Below, piece after piece: positions 1-7,192 of a DNA stretch of 15,017 bases. Source of the stretch: an uncultured Prevotella sp. (GTDB lineage: Bacteria; Bacteroidota; Bacteroidia; Bacteroidales; Bacteroidaceae); assembly GCA_937880835.1 (NCBI GenBank), contig CALGRN010000318.1, forward strand, positions 1-15,017, written 5' to 3'. The notes beneath the pieces were generated by a model. The model worked only from the letters and a program-made list of their open reading frames with translations, had not been told where the DNA came from and did no database searches. A program made the position numbers and the translations under genes. Positions within the stretch are counted from its first letter, which is position 1, and each line of letters starts with the position of its first letter.

Positions 1-1
1 A

Positions 2-157
2 AAAGAATTAGAAGAAATGATGGCTACTATTTCTGAACTTTGGATTAAAGTAAAAGCATATAAATATCAGAGCATTTTAAAAGAACATTTGCACACATTT
101 GTTTTAAAGACCGATTTAATGAACATATATGAGCAGATAAAATTCTGCTTTATATAA
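2..157 (+). CDS. C-terminal 51 residues of an unidentified protein (5' end outside window)
   Basis: An open frame enters from the left edge (first full codon at 2) and ends with TAA at 155-157. It encodes 51 residues that start KELEEMMATISELW and end YEQIKFCFI. The composition is coding-like: amphipathic, rich in Lys, Glu and Leu, and predicted largely helical. It has no motif that I recognise. A perfect 16-bp terminator hairpin begins 15 nt after the stop codon, which supports this as a genuine gene end. No function is assigned because the fragment is too short. Confidence 0.55.
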   Translation, partial: KELEEMMATISELWIKVKAYKYQSILKEHLHTFVLKTDLMNIYEQIKFCFI

Positions 158-171
158 ACACTTATCAATAC

Positions 172-219
172 AAACACTCCCGATAGTTATTCAAAATACT
201 ATCGGGAGTGTTTCTTTTT
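172..219 (+). terminator. Rho-independent terminator of the left-edge gene
   Basis: A perfect 16-bp inverted repeat (AAACACTCCCGATAGT at 172-187 and its complement at 198-213) encloses a 10-nt loop. It is followed by a T-rich run (TTTCTTTTT, 211-219). It sits 15 nt after the stop codon at 157. Confidence 0.9.
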
Positions 220-558
220 ATGAATAGTCTATCAGTATGGTTGTTGTTGTAATAAACATCAGCAAAACCTTATCTGTTTTTCAAAAGCTATTGTTTTGCA
301 CGCTGAAAGTTATCCTTTTGAAGCCCGAAAGTTATCCTTTTGCATCGCAAAACAATAGCTTTTGAAAAGTGATTTATAACATATTGATATACAAGGCTAT
401 ACAAACAGTCTTTCGGAAATCATGAAACACTCAGTTGACATGTGTCCTGTAAAAAACTGTCATACGCAACTGTTTGTTGTCGCTTTTATCATTTACCAGT
501 TCATCCGTCATTCACATATTTACCGGTTGGGCAAATTACTGATTTTTAAAGGTTCACT
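214..558. other. Non-coding region before the tRNA promoter
   Basis: No credible gene is seen here. A 64-codon frame from 422 runs into the tRNA and resembles nothing known. The stretch holds the inverted-repeat element at 278-368 and otherwise unremarkable AT-rich sequence, up to the promoter at 559-590. Confidence 0.6.
278..368. repeat. Modular intergenic inverted-repeat element, copy 1
   Basis: Two perfect 22-nt arms (278-299 and 347-368; core CAAAAGCTATTGTTTTGC) face each other across 47 nt. Within that spacer the 16-mer GAAAGTTATCCTTTTG occurs twice, at 305-320 and 327-342, with a 22-nt period. The right arm recurs exactly at 11052-11073 inside a related element with one internal unit. 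No ORF or transposase is associated. It looks like a dispersed non-autonomous or REP-like intergenic repeat. A role in transcript folding is possible but unproven. Confidence 0.8.
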
Positions 559-590
559 TTTGCATGTTTCAGGAATTTTATTTATTTTTG
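559..590 (+). promoter_or_regulatory. Bacteroidetes-type promoter for tRNA-Arg (and possibly pepT)
   Basis: TTTG at 559-562 is followed, after exactly 20 nt, by TATTTTTG at 583-590, a full match to the Bacteroidetes TAnnTTTG -7 box. Transcription would start near 597-600, just ahead of the mature tRNA at 607. Confidence 0.75.
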
Positions 591-606
591 CAAACAATAA
601 ATATAC

Positions 607-680
607 GGCCTCGTAGCTTAGCTGAATAGAGCGTCAGATTCCGGTTCTGAAGGTCTTGGGTTTGAATCCCAACGAGGTCA
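607..680 (+). tRNA. tRNA-Arg, anticodon CCG
   Basis: A full cloverleaf can be folded. The acceptor stem is 607-613 with 673-679, including one G-U pair. The D stem is GCTT/GAGC (616-619 with 629-632). The anticodon stem is TCAGA/TCTGA with loop TTCCGGT, placing anticodon CCG at 641-643. The T stem is TTGGG/CCCAA (656-660 with 668-672). The discriminator base is A680. CCA is not encoded, so the tail must be added by nucleotidyltransferase. An oddity is that the T loop reads TTTGAAT instead of the usual TTCGAAT, while the D loop has GA where GG is usual. The G19-C56 tertiary pair is therefore replaced by A19-U56. The tRNA reads CGG codons. pepT starts 37 nt downstream. Confidence 0.95.
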
Positions 681-717
681 CAACAATAACAATAACATTA
701 AAAAACACAATTTTGAA

Positions 718-1941
718 ATGGATATAGTAGAAAGATTTATCAATTACACCAAGTTCGACACACAGTCTAACGAAGAGTCTGAAACCGTTCCCAGCACGAG
801 CAAACAACTTATTTTTGCAGAATATTTGAAAAAAGAATTGGAAAACGAAGGATTGTCTGACGTCGAAATGGACGAAAAAGGCTACATATACGCTACGCTG
901 AAAGCAAACACAAAGAAGGATATACCTACGATAGGATTTATCTCTCACTATGATACAAGCCCAGATTGCAGCGGTGCAAACGTTCAGGCACGCATAGTGA
1001 AGAACTACGATGGTTCTGACATTGAACTGGCAGAGGGTATCGTATCAACGACAGAAAAATTTCCAGAGCTTAAAGAACACATAGGTGAAGACCTCATAGT
1101 GACAGACGGACACACTCTGTTGGGAGCTGACGACAAGGCAGGAATAGCCGAGATTGTGCAGGCAATGTGTTGGTTGCGCGACCACGATGAAGTGAAACAC
1201 GGCGATATTCGCGTAGCTTTCAATCCCGATGAGGAGATAGGAAAGGGCGCACATCACTTCGATGTGGAGAAGTTCGGATGCGAATGGGCATACACAATGG
1301 ACGGCAGCGACATCGGAAATCTTGAATTTGAGAACTTCAATGCAGCAGGAGCGAAAGTGTTCTTCAAAGGTGTAAGCGTGCATACAGGATACGCAAAGGG
1401 CAAAATGGTGAATGCAAACAGACTTGTATGCGAATTCAATGCAATGATACCGGCAACGGAAATACCGGAAGAAACAGAGGGTTATGAAGGTTTCTATCAT
1501 CTGCTCGGCATACAAAGCAGTACGGAAAATGCGAAAGCATCATATATAATCCGCGATCACGATCGTCAGAAATTCGAAGCTAAAAAAGACTTCATGGAAG
1601 ATTGTGTGAAGAAAATGAACGAGAAATACGGTGAAGGTACGGTCACAATAGAAATGAATGACCAATACTATAACATGAAAGAGAAGATCGATCCTAACAT
1701 GCATGTGATAGAAATAGTGCTGAAAGCAATGCAGGATTGCGGTGTAGCTCCGAAGGTAGAACCCATACGTGGAGGCACAGACGGTGCACAACTGAGCTTC
1801 AAAGGACTTCCGTGCCCGAACATTTTTGCAGGTGGCGTCAACTTTCACGGTCCTCATGAGTTCATATCAATACAGGTAATGGAGAAAGCCGTGAACGTTA
1901 TAACAAGGATATGTGAAATAACTGCCGAGTACAACGATTAA
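718..1941 (+). CDS. pepT: Peptidase T (tripeptide aminopeptidase, M20B)
   Basis: This 407-aa cytoplasmic zinc peptidase removes the N-terminal residue from tripeptides in the last steps of peptide catabolism. Length and motifs match the M20B family closely. Metal and catalytic residues visible are H77 and D79 (SHYDTSPD), D138 (GADDKAG), E172/E173 (NPDEEIG), D195 (TMDG) and H377 (NFHGPHEF). The RGGTDGAQLSF substrate-binding segment lies at about 351-361. These correspond nearly one-to-one with the E. coli PepT positions (78/80, 140, 173/174, 196, 379). The ATG at 718 gives a normal N terminus (MDIVERFINYT), and no Shine-Dalgarno sequence precedes it, as is usual in this phylum. It follows tRNA-Arg by 37 nt without a terminator, so it may be read from the promoter at 559-590. 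A hairpin terminator follows at 1966. Confidence 0.96.
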   Translation: MDIVERFINYTKFDTQSNEESETVPSTSKQLIFAEYLKKELENEGLSDVEMDEKGYIYATLKANTKKDIPTIGFISHYDTSPDCSGANVQARIVKNYDGSDIELAEGIVSTTEKFPELKEHIGEDLIVTDGHTLLGADDKAGIAEIVQAMCWLRDHDEVKHGDIRVAFNPDEEIGKGAHHFDVEKFGCEWAYTMDGSDIGNLEFENFNAAGAKVFFKGVSVHTGYAKGKMVNANRLVCEFNAMIPATEIPEETEGYEGFYHLLGIQSSTENAKASYIIRDHDRQKFEAKKDFMEDCVKKMNEKYGEGTVTIEMNDQYYNMKEKIDPNMHVIEIVLKAMQDCGVAPKVEPIRGGTDGAQLSFKGLPCPNIFAGGVNFHGPHEFISIQVMEKAVNVITRICEITAEYND

Positions 1942-1965
1942 TAATTTGTTTTCATAAGTATATGT

Positions 1966-2005
1966 AAAGTCATCGGCAAATACTGTTTTGTCGGTGACTT
2001 TTTTG
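1966..2005 (+). terminator. Rho-independent terminator after pepT
   Basis: AAAGTCATCGGCA (from 1966) pairs with TGTCGGTGACTTT (ending at 2001) through Watson-Crick and two G-U pairs. A T run continues to about 2004. It sits 24 nt after the pepT stop. Confidence 0.85.
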
Positions 2006-2065
2006 TTTAAACTCATCTCTGTTTTCAAATAATAACATAACGATAAGCAATCAAAATAACAATAT

Positions 2066-4342
2066 ATGTCAGAACTTCCCGCTCTCGTTAAAGACCTTGC
2101 GCTGATGCTTGTAGTAGCCGGTGCAGTAACGTTGCTGTTCAAGAAGCTGAAACAACCGCTCGTACTCGGATACATCGTTGCAGGATTTATAGTATCGCCT
2201 CACATGCCCTACACAATGTCTGTAATAGATAAAGGAAACATTCATACTTGGGCGGACATAGGAGTTATGTTCCTTCTTTTCTCATTAGGACTCGATTTCT
2301 CATTCAAAAAGATTTTAAAGATGGGTGCATCTCCCATGATTGCAGCATTCACCGTTGTATTCTGCATGATGGTTCTCGGCATTACGGTGGGACATTCGTT
2401 CGGTTGGAGTCGCATGGATTGCATCTTCTTGGGCGGTATGCTTGCCATGAGTTCTACAACTATCATATATAAAGCATTCGACGATATGGAGCTTAGACAG
2501 CAGCGGTTTGCAGGTCTTGTGATGAGCGTGCTTATATTGGAGGATATTCTTGCCATCGTAATGATGGTCATGTTGTCGGCAGTGGCAGGCGGGAGCAATC
2601 CCGATGGAGGGCAGATGATAGGTTCTGTCTTTAAGATTGGATTTTTCCTTATACTGTGGTTTGTTGTAGGAATATTCCTTATACCTATGTTTTTGCGTTC
2701 TACAAGGAAACTTATCAATGACGAAACGTTGCTTGTGGTATCGTTGGGATTGTGTTGTGCAATGGCTGTCATATCTACTACTGTGGGATTCAGCAGTGCA
2801 TTCGGCGCGTTTGTTATGGGCAGCATACTTGCCGAAACGATAGAAGCCGACAAGATAGTCAAGCTTGTTGAGCCGGTTAAAAATCTATTCGGAGCAGTAT
2901 TCTTTGTTTCAGTTGGCATGCTTGTAGATCCAAATATCATCGTTGAATACGCCATTCCGATAGTTGCACTCGTGTTTACTATACTGCTTGGACAGGCAAT
3001 ACTCGGCACAGGAGGGTTTATGCTTAGCGGTCAGCCATTGAGAACGGCAATGAAGTGCGGTTTCTCTATGGCACAGATTGGAGAGTTTGCATTCATCATT
3101 GCATCGTTAGGTTTGTCGCTTGGTGTTATCGGAGACTTCTTGTATCCTGTTGTTGTGGCAGTCTCGGTGATTACAACTTTCCTTACTCCTTATATGATAA
3201 AGTTCTCCGAACCATGCTATGAGTATATTGAAAGGAGATTGCCAAAGAGGTGGATTTTACGCTTGAACCGTTTCACAACAAGCCAGCCTTCAACTATTTC
3301 TGACAGTAACAACTGGCATAAACTGTTGCGTGAGATACTCATTAACATGGTTGTCTATTCGATACTTTCTTCAACCGTCATCGCACTTATGCTAACATTG
3401 TTTCTTCCTTTCATCCGAAGGGTGCTTCCACATTGGTGGGCTAACGGTGTTTGCGGAGTGCTTATAATTATTATGATTGCTCCTTTTCTGCGCGCAATGG
3501 TTATGAAGAAGAACCACAGCAATGAGTTTCGTGCTCTCTGGACGGGCAACAGGCTTAACCGTCTTCCGTTGTTGTTCGTTTCAATGTTGAGACTGATTAT
3601 TGCCATGAGTTTTGTATTCTACGTATGCAACTATCTCACCCATTTCACCAATGCCTTGATGATAAGCATTGCACTCGTGGCTATTATAGCCATGATTTTA
3701 TCCCGCAGACTCAAACACAGGAGCATAATGCTCGAAAGAATGTTTATTCTCAATCTGCGTTCTCGCGACATCGAGGCACAGGTTAAGGGCAGGAAGCGTC
3801 CTCTTTACGAAGGACATCTGCTCGACAGAGATATACATTTGAGCGACTTTGAGGTGAACAACGATTCTGCTTGGGCAGGAAAGAGTTTGAGCGAGTTAAG
3901 GTTCAGAAATCGTTTCGGCGTTAATATAAGCAGTATCTTGCGAGGTCATAGCAGGATAAACATACCAAACGGCGATACAATTATATTTCCCGGAGACAGA
4001 ATACAGGTTATCGGAAGCGACGAACAGATGACATCTTTCAGTCATGCACTGCACAAGGAGCTGCACGAAGAAGACCCTGACATAGAGCAACGGGAGATGA
4101 AACTAAAACAAATGGTTATATCGGGAGGAAGTCCTTTCATCGGAAAGACATTGCAGGAAAGCGGAATACGAGATAAATACAACTGTATGGTCATAGGAGT
4201 TGAAGAAGGATTGGAGAACCTTACGATTATAGAACCTTCGCGAAAGTTCCAAAAGGGCGATGTAATATGGATTGTTGGCGAGGAAAAGTCAATAAGAGAA
4301 CTTGCGGAATTAGACGAAACTGGCGGAAATGTTGTTATATAA
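2066..4342 (+). CDS. CPA2-family K+(Na+)/H+ antiporter with tandem RCK_C-like domains
   Basis: This 758-aa inner-membrane protein is predicted to exchange monovalent cations for protons. Residues about 8-380 form a Na+/H+ exchanger domain typical of the Kef/CPA2 group, with LLFSLGLDFSF at 71-81. The acidic doublet E159-D160 (LILEDILAI) is at the place where CPA2 proteins carry their ion-binding Asp. A second hydrophobic block with several membrane segments covers about 420-545. The cytoplasmic tail has two TrkA_C/RCK_C-like modules at about 590-662 and 676-750, each with the VxVIG or VIWIVG end typical of the fold. No NAD-binding RCK_N (GxGxxG) domain is visible, unlike E. coli KefB/KefC, so regulation probably differs. 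The ATG at 2066 has no Shine-Dalgarno sequence. The exact cation cannot be told from sequence. Confidence 0.88.
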   Translation: MSELPALVKDLALMLVVAGAVTLLFKKLKQPLVLGYIVAGFIVSPHMPYTMSVIDKGNIHTWADIGVMFLLFSLGLDFSFKKILKMGASPMIAAFTVVFCMMVLGITVGHSFGWSRMDCIFLGGMLAMSSTTIIYKAFDDMELRQQRFAGLVMSVLILEDILAIVMMVMLSAVAGGSNPDGGQMIGSVFKIGFFLILWFVVGIFLIPMFLRSTRKLINDETLLVVSLGLCCAMAVISTTVGFSSAFGAFVMGSILAETIEADKIVKLVEPVKNLFGAVFFVSVGMLVDPNIIVEYAIPIVALVFTILLGQAILGTGGFMLSGQPLRTAMKCGFSMAQIGEFAFIIASLGLSLGVIGDFLYPVVVAVSVITTFLTPYMIKFSEPCYEYIERRLPKRWILRLNRFTTSQPSTISDSNNWHKLLREILINMVVYSILSSTVIALMLTLFLPFIRRVLPHWWANGVCGVLIIIMIAPFLRAMVMKKNHSNEFRALWTGNRLNRLPLLFVSMLRLIIAMSFVFYVCNYLTHFTNALMISIALVAIIAMILSRRLKHRSIMLERMFILNLRSRDIEAQVKGRKRPLYEGHLLDRDIHLSDFEVNNDSAWAGKSLSELRFRNRFGVNISSILRGHSRINIPNGDTIIFPGDRIQVIGSDEQMTSFSHALHKELHEEDPDIEQREMKLKQMVISGGSPFIGKTLQESGIRDKYNCMVIGVEEGLENLTIIEPSRKFQKGDVIWIVGEEKSIRELAELDETGGNVVI

Positions 4343-4446
4343 GTTCATACCGTAACATAGCATTCAACACTCTATATGCAATATCACTAACTATATAACA
4401 CATATATACTGACGCAGACAGTAATCTGCACAAAAATATTTTTAAC

Positions 4447-4983
4447 ATGGATTATCTTGCGATTATAAATAAATATTACCCTGAGAACAATGAACTCAGA
4501 CATAATCTGATTACACACAGCCGTTGCGTTGCAGACAAGGCATTGAGCATAATAGCTCGTCATCCGGAATTGGATGTTGACAAACAATTTGTAGAAGAAG
4601 CAGCAATGCTGCACGACATCGGCATCTTAAAATGCAATGCCGAGAGTATCGGATGCTCAGGAACAGAGCCTTATGTGCGACACGGCATTATTGGTGCGGA
4701 GATAATGCGCGCAGAAGGCTTTCCAAAACATGCACGAGTGTGCGAAAGACATACCGGTGCGGGGCTGTCGACGAACGACATCGTATCTGAAAAGCTCCCG
4801 CTTCCACCTCGCGATTTCCTGCCCGAAACAATCGAAGAGAAACTAATCTGCTATGCCGACAAGTTCTTCTCGAAGACGCGCATCGATAAAGAGAAGACTA
4901 CCGAACAGGCTGAGAAAAGCATAGCAAAGTTTGGAAAAGAAAGCCTTAACAGATTCAGAGAACTGAGAAAACTCTTTGAATGA
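4447..4983 (+). CDS. HD-domain metal-dependent phosphohydrolase
   Basis: A 178-aa soluble protein with a complete HD-superfamily metal site: H24 (ITHSRCVAD), the H56-D57 doublet (AMLHDIGI), H79 and H102 (RHTGAG) as additional ligands, and D138 (CYADKFFS). Proteins of this size and pattern form a widespread family of small HD hydrolases annotated as HDIG-type. They act on nucleotides or phosphoesters, but the substrate of this group is not established. Membrane segments and other domains are absent. It follows the antiporter by 104 nt with no clear terminator between them, so co-transcription is possible. The ATG at 4447 is the first in frame and gives a normal N terminus. The general enzyme class is confident; the specific reaction is unknown. 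Confidence 0.85.
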   Translation: MDYLAIINKYYPENNELRHNLITHSRCVADKALSIIARHPELDVDKQFVEEAAMLHDIGILKCNAESIGCSGTEPYVRHGIIGAEIMRAEGFPKHARVCERHTGAGLSTNDIVSEKLPLPPRDFLPETIEEKLICYADKFFSKTRIDKEKTTEQAEKSIAKFGKESLNRFRELRKLFE

Positions 4984-5123
4984 TGAAGGACAACACTATA
5001 TACAGCATTCGTTCTTTTTAATTTATAATATTCATTGTATAATTCTTATATCGAATTTACATTATTATCATAATCTCATCTGATTAAATAGAATTAGACA
5101 AATAAGCTAAAAAAAATAAAATC

Positions 5124-5155
5124 ATTGCAAATCTCATAAAATTATTTTATCTTTG
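5124..5155 (+). promoter_or_regulatory. Bacteroidetes-type promoter for the small ORF/lipoprotein unit
   Basis: ATTG at 5124-5127 is followed after 20 nt by TATCTTTG at 5148-5155. The latter is a full TAnnTTTG match; the -33 box has three of four consensus bases. The start would fall at about 5160-5165, leaving a leader of about 130 nt. Confidence 0.7.
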
Positions 5156-5158
5156 CAA

Positions 5159-5201
5159 CCTATTTTATTATGGCATGAAATTTAATATAATATAAAATAG
5201 G
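5159..5201 (+). repeat. Perfect 10-bp inverted repeat at the predicted transcript start
   Basis: CCTATTTTAT (5159-5168) is exactly complementary to ATAAAATAGG (5192-5201) across a 23-nt spacer. It begins directly after the -7 box, so it could be an operator or a 5'-end stem-loop of the leader RNA. The stem is AT-rich and weak, so a protein-binding dyad is at least as likely. Confidence 0.5.
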
Positions 5202-5293
5202 TATTATAAAATAATAATTTGATGCGATTGCAAGTATTTGGTATTACAGAGTAAATATATTAGAATTAATTAATAATAAAAATTAGAGAATTT

Positions 5294-5473
5294 ATGAGTT
5301 ATAATAAAAATAAAAAGGATGATTATATCAAACCTATGTCAAGGGTGTTTTTAATCAATAATGAGAGTTTATTGGCAGGAACAGTAGTTGGCGACCATAA
5401 ACCTGCAACAGATGACGAACCTTTGGAATCTAAACGTTATGATTTCTTTTATGAAAATGAAGATGAATATTAA
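5294..5473 (+). CDS. Small protein (59 aa) with a LLAGT motif, upstream of the lipoprotein gene
   Basis: ATG at 5294 to TAA at 5471-5473. The N-terminal half is basic to neutral: MSYNKNKKDDYIKPMSRVF, then LINNESLLAGT ending at residue 30. The C-terminal half is strongly acidic and ends NEDEY. There is no hydrophobic signal peptide or membrane segment. From general familiarity with Bacteroidales genomes, short ORFs with a YxxP segment followed by a LLAxS/T-like motif and a variable tail are common next to cell-surface protein genes, but I know of no established function. It lies between a good promoter (5124-5155) and the lipoprotein gene (start 59 nt downstream), which suggests one transcript. 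Its high AT content matches the leader. Real coding is likely; the function is unknown. Confidence 0.65.
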   Translation: MSYNKNKKDDYIKPMSRVFLINNESLLAGTVVGDHKPATDDEPLESKRYDFFYENEDEY

Positions 5474-5532
5474 AAAGATGAACATAAAGAAATAAAATAG
5501 AATAAGTTAAGTGTTATTTATATAAAAAGATT

Positions 5533-7062
5533 ATGATGCAAACAAGAATTATATTGATTAGCGGAATGCTACTTGCAAGTGTTATCTTTTCCGGTTGTAC
5601 TTCGGGAGATACGGACCAAATACAAAACGAGCAGGAAACAGCGGATAACAATATCACCGAATTTGCCATGGAAGAAAATGAATCTTCGGCAAAACCAAAT
5701 ATAAATCGCACAATGGGAAAATACACTGGTTCTCAAATTGATTTCTTTTGGACAGTAGGGGACAAACTTTGGCTTAAAAACGGTACTGCACTTGTTCAAA
5801 GCAGTAAAGACAATATAAAAGCAACTGCTGCTTCTGCCAGATTTTATTTTACGGGAACGTATAGTGCGGAAAATTATCCGGTGCGTTATACGGGTAATGG
5901 AACAGGAGATAACATTACTATAAATAATATTCAGACACAAGCTACACCTAATGATGGTACGCATATTGGTGCAGATGGTGACTGTGGAACGGCTGTTGCA
6001 ACAAGAAGCGGTGGGCGTTATAAATTCAAACTTGAACATAAAGCTTCATATCTGACTTTTGCTCCTTATTACAGTCCGGGCTTTGATGAGAGCGTAAAGA
6101 TAACTCAGATAAAGGTTACAGCCGATCAGAATGTGGCAGGAAAATATGTATTCGATGATTCCGGAATAAAGACAGAAACGGTTACATCGCCTTCAAAAAG
6201 CATAACTCTCACGCTGACAAACGGGTTCGCTATTCCGACAGCATATGACTACATGCAGAATGCTGCCATTATGGTAATAGCTCCCGGAAATTATACAAAT
6301 TTTACAGTTGAGTTCACATTAAACGATAATAAAACCGGTGTGACCGGCACTGTGTCGAAGAAATATCCGAGTATAACTCTCAATGCGGGCAAAAACAGAA
6401 GAGTAAGTTTCGACCTTGCCATTACCGGTTACGAGAGCAAATATTATATGTGGGATGCGAAAGAACACTATTGGAAAGGATTTGAGAACTTACAACCGTA
6501 TGTCAATAATACAAGCAACTCTAATTATCCGACAGACGGTACTGATCGTTATTACAACAAAGAATTGAATAACACGGCAGGAACACATTCGGCAACCAAT
6601 GCTCCGAATGTAAACGAAGTGTGTTGGTATATATGGAAAGGCGATCCTCATTGGGATGGAAACATATTATGGTCTATGATGAAACACCTGTATAAGGGTG
6701 GAATGTGGTTTAAGAAAAAAGCTCAAATACCGGGATTCATAAGTGATAATTATAAAGGCACAGACTATCGTTATAATCATTTTACTATATGGGCAGAAGG
6801 AAACGGTACTTGGAAAATAAGACCGACAAATGGACGTCCTGCCAATACTGATAATTATTTCTTTCTTCCGGCAATGGGATATTATACCGATAATGGCACG
6901 TTGCGGCTCGATGATTCGGAATATTACGGAGCTTATTGGACTTCAACTTCTTTAAAGAACACCAATTATGCTCTATCGCTGCATTTCTCAGACGCTTATG
7001 TAGGAGTGGAAAGAGACCTCAGACATTGGGGATACCCTATACAACCAACATGGTTTAAGTAA
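5533..7062 (+). CDS. Fimbrillin-like surface lipoprotein with C-terminal FISUMP/lectin-like domain
   Basis: A 509-aa predicted lipoprotein. The N terminus is a short basic and hydrophobic signal (residues 1-21) ending in FSG before C22, a lipobox for signal peptidase II. The mature protein starts CTSGDTDQ and then has a flexible acidic linker to about residue 60. Residues about 60-300 look like an Mfa1/FimA-type fimbrillin-like beta domain: a DFFWTVGDKLWL start and a final strand NRRVSFDLAITG at about 288-299. Residues about 303-509 are rich in Trp and Tyr and end in a pattern seen in FISUMP/DUF1566-type domains: FLPAMGYY (444-451), YYGAYWTSTS (464-473), ALSLHFSD (480-487), then HWGYPIQP. It is probably exported to the outer-membrane surface. 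It is likely co-transcribed with the 59-aa ORF upstream. Met1 and Met2 are both possible starts; neither changes the lipobox. Domain names are from pattern memory and were not searched. Confidence 0.72.
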   Translation: MMQTRIILISGMLLASVIFSGCTSGDTDQIQNEQETADNNITEFAMEENESSAKPNINRTMGKYTGSQIDFFWTVGDKLWLKNGTALVQSSKDNIKATAASARFYFTGTYSAENYPVRYTGNGTGDNITINNIQTQATPNDGTHIGADGDCGTAVATRSGGRYKFKLEHKASYLTFAPYYSPGFDESVKITQIKVTADQNVAGKYVFDDSGIKTETVTSPSKSITLTLTNGFAIPTAYDYMQNAAIMVIAPGNYTNFTVEFTLNDNKTGVTGTVSKKYPSITLNAGKNRRVSFDLAITGYESKYYMWDAKEHYWKGFENLQPYVNNTSNSNYPTDGTDRYYNKELNNTAGTHSATNAPNVNEVCWYIWKGDPHWDGNILWSMMKHLYKGGMWFKKKAQIPGFISDNYKGTDYRYNHFTIWAEGNGTWKIRPTNGRPANTDNYFFLPAMGYYTDNGTLRLDDSEYYGAYWTSTSLKNTNYALSLHFSDAYVGVERDLRHWGYPIQPTWFK

Positions 7063-7084
7063 CACACAGTTATATTGTATATAT

Positions 7085-7125
7085 AAAAAATCACCGTTGT
7101 TCTTCTTACGACGGTGATTTTTTTA
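7085..7125 (+). terminator. Strong terminator after the lipoprotein gene
   Basis: A 13-bp perfect stem (AAAAAATCACCGT at 7085-7097 with ACGGTGATTTTTT at 7111-7123) has a 13-nt loop and a T run to 7124. It lies 22 nt after the stop. The A run on the left could let it act on the opposite strand as well. Confidence 0.9.
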
Positions 7126-7192
7126 TGTAAGTTAAGATGAAAATAGTTCGAGATGTTTAAGTGGTAAATAATGTCAATTAACAAAAACGATA

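Larger units (their letters stand above)
4984..5293. other. AT-rich non-coding region and long 5' leader
   Basis: This gap is much more AT-rich than the flanking genes and contains no credible ORF. Its features are a promoter at 5124-5155, an inverted repeat at 5159-5201 at the expected transcript start, and a leader of about 130 nt running to the small ORF at 5294. No convincing terminator for the HD-domain gene was found. Confidence 0.6.

Noticed and set aside
422..616. 64-codon plus-strand frame before the tRNA
   Set aside because: It runs over the promoter at 559-590 and into the mature tRNA, has no family resemblance, and its composition is like spacer DNA.
2242..3009. 255-codon minus-strand frame opposite the antiporter
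   Set aside because: It lies entirely antisense to the strongly supported antiporter gene and has a low-complexity Ile/Thr/Asn-rich translation typical of a shadow frame.
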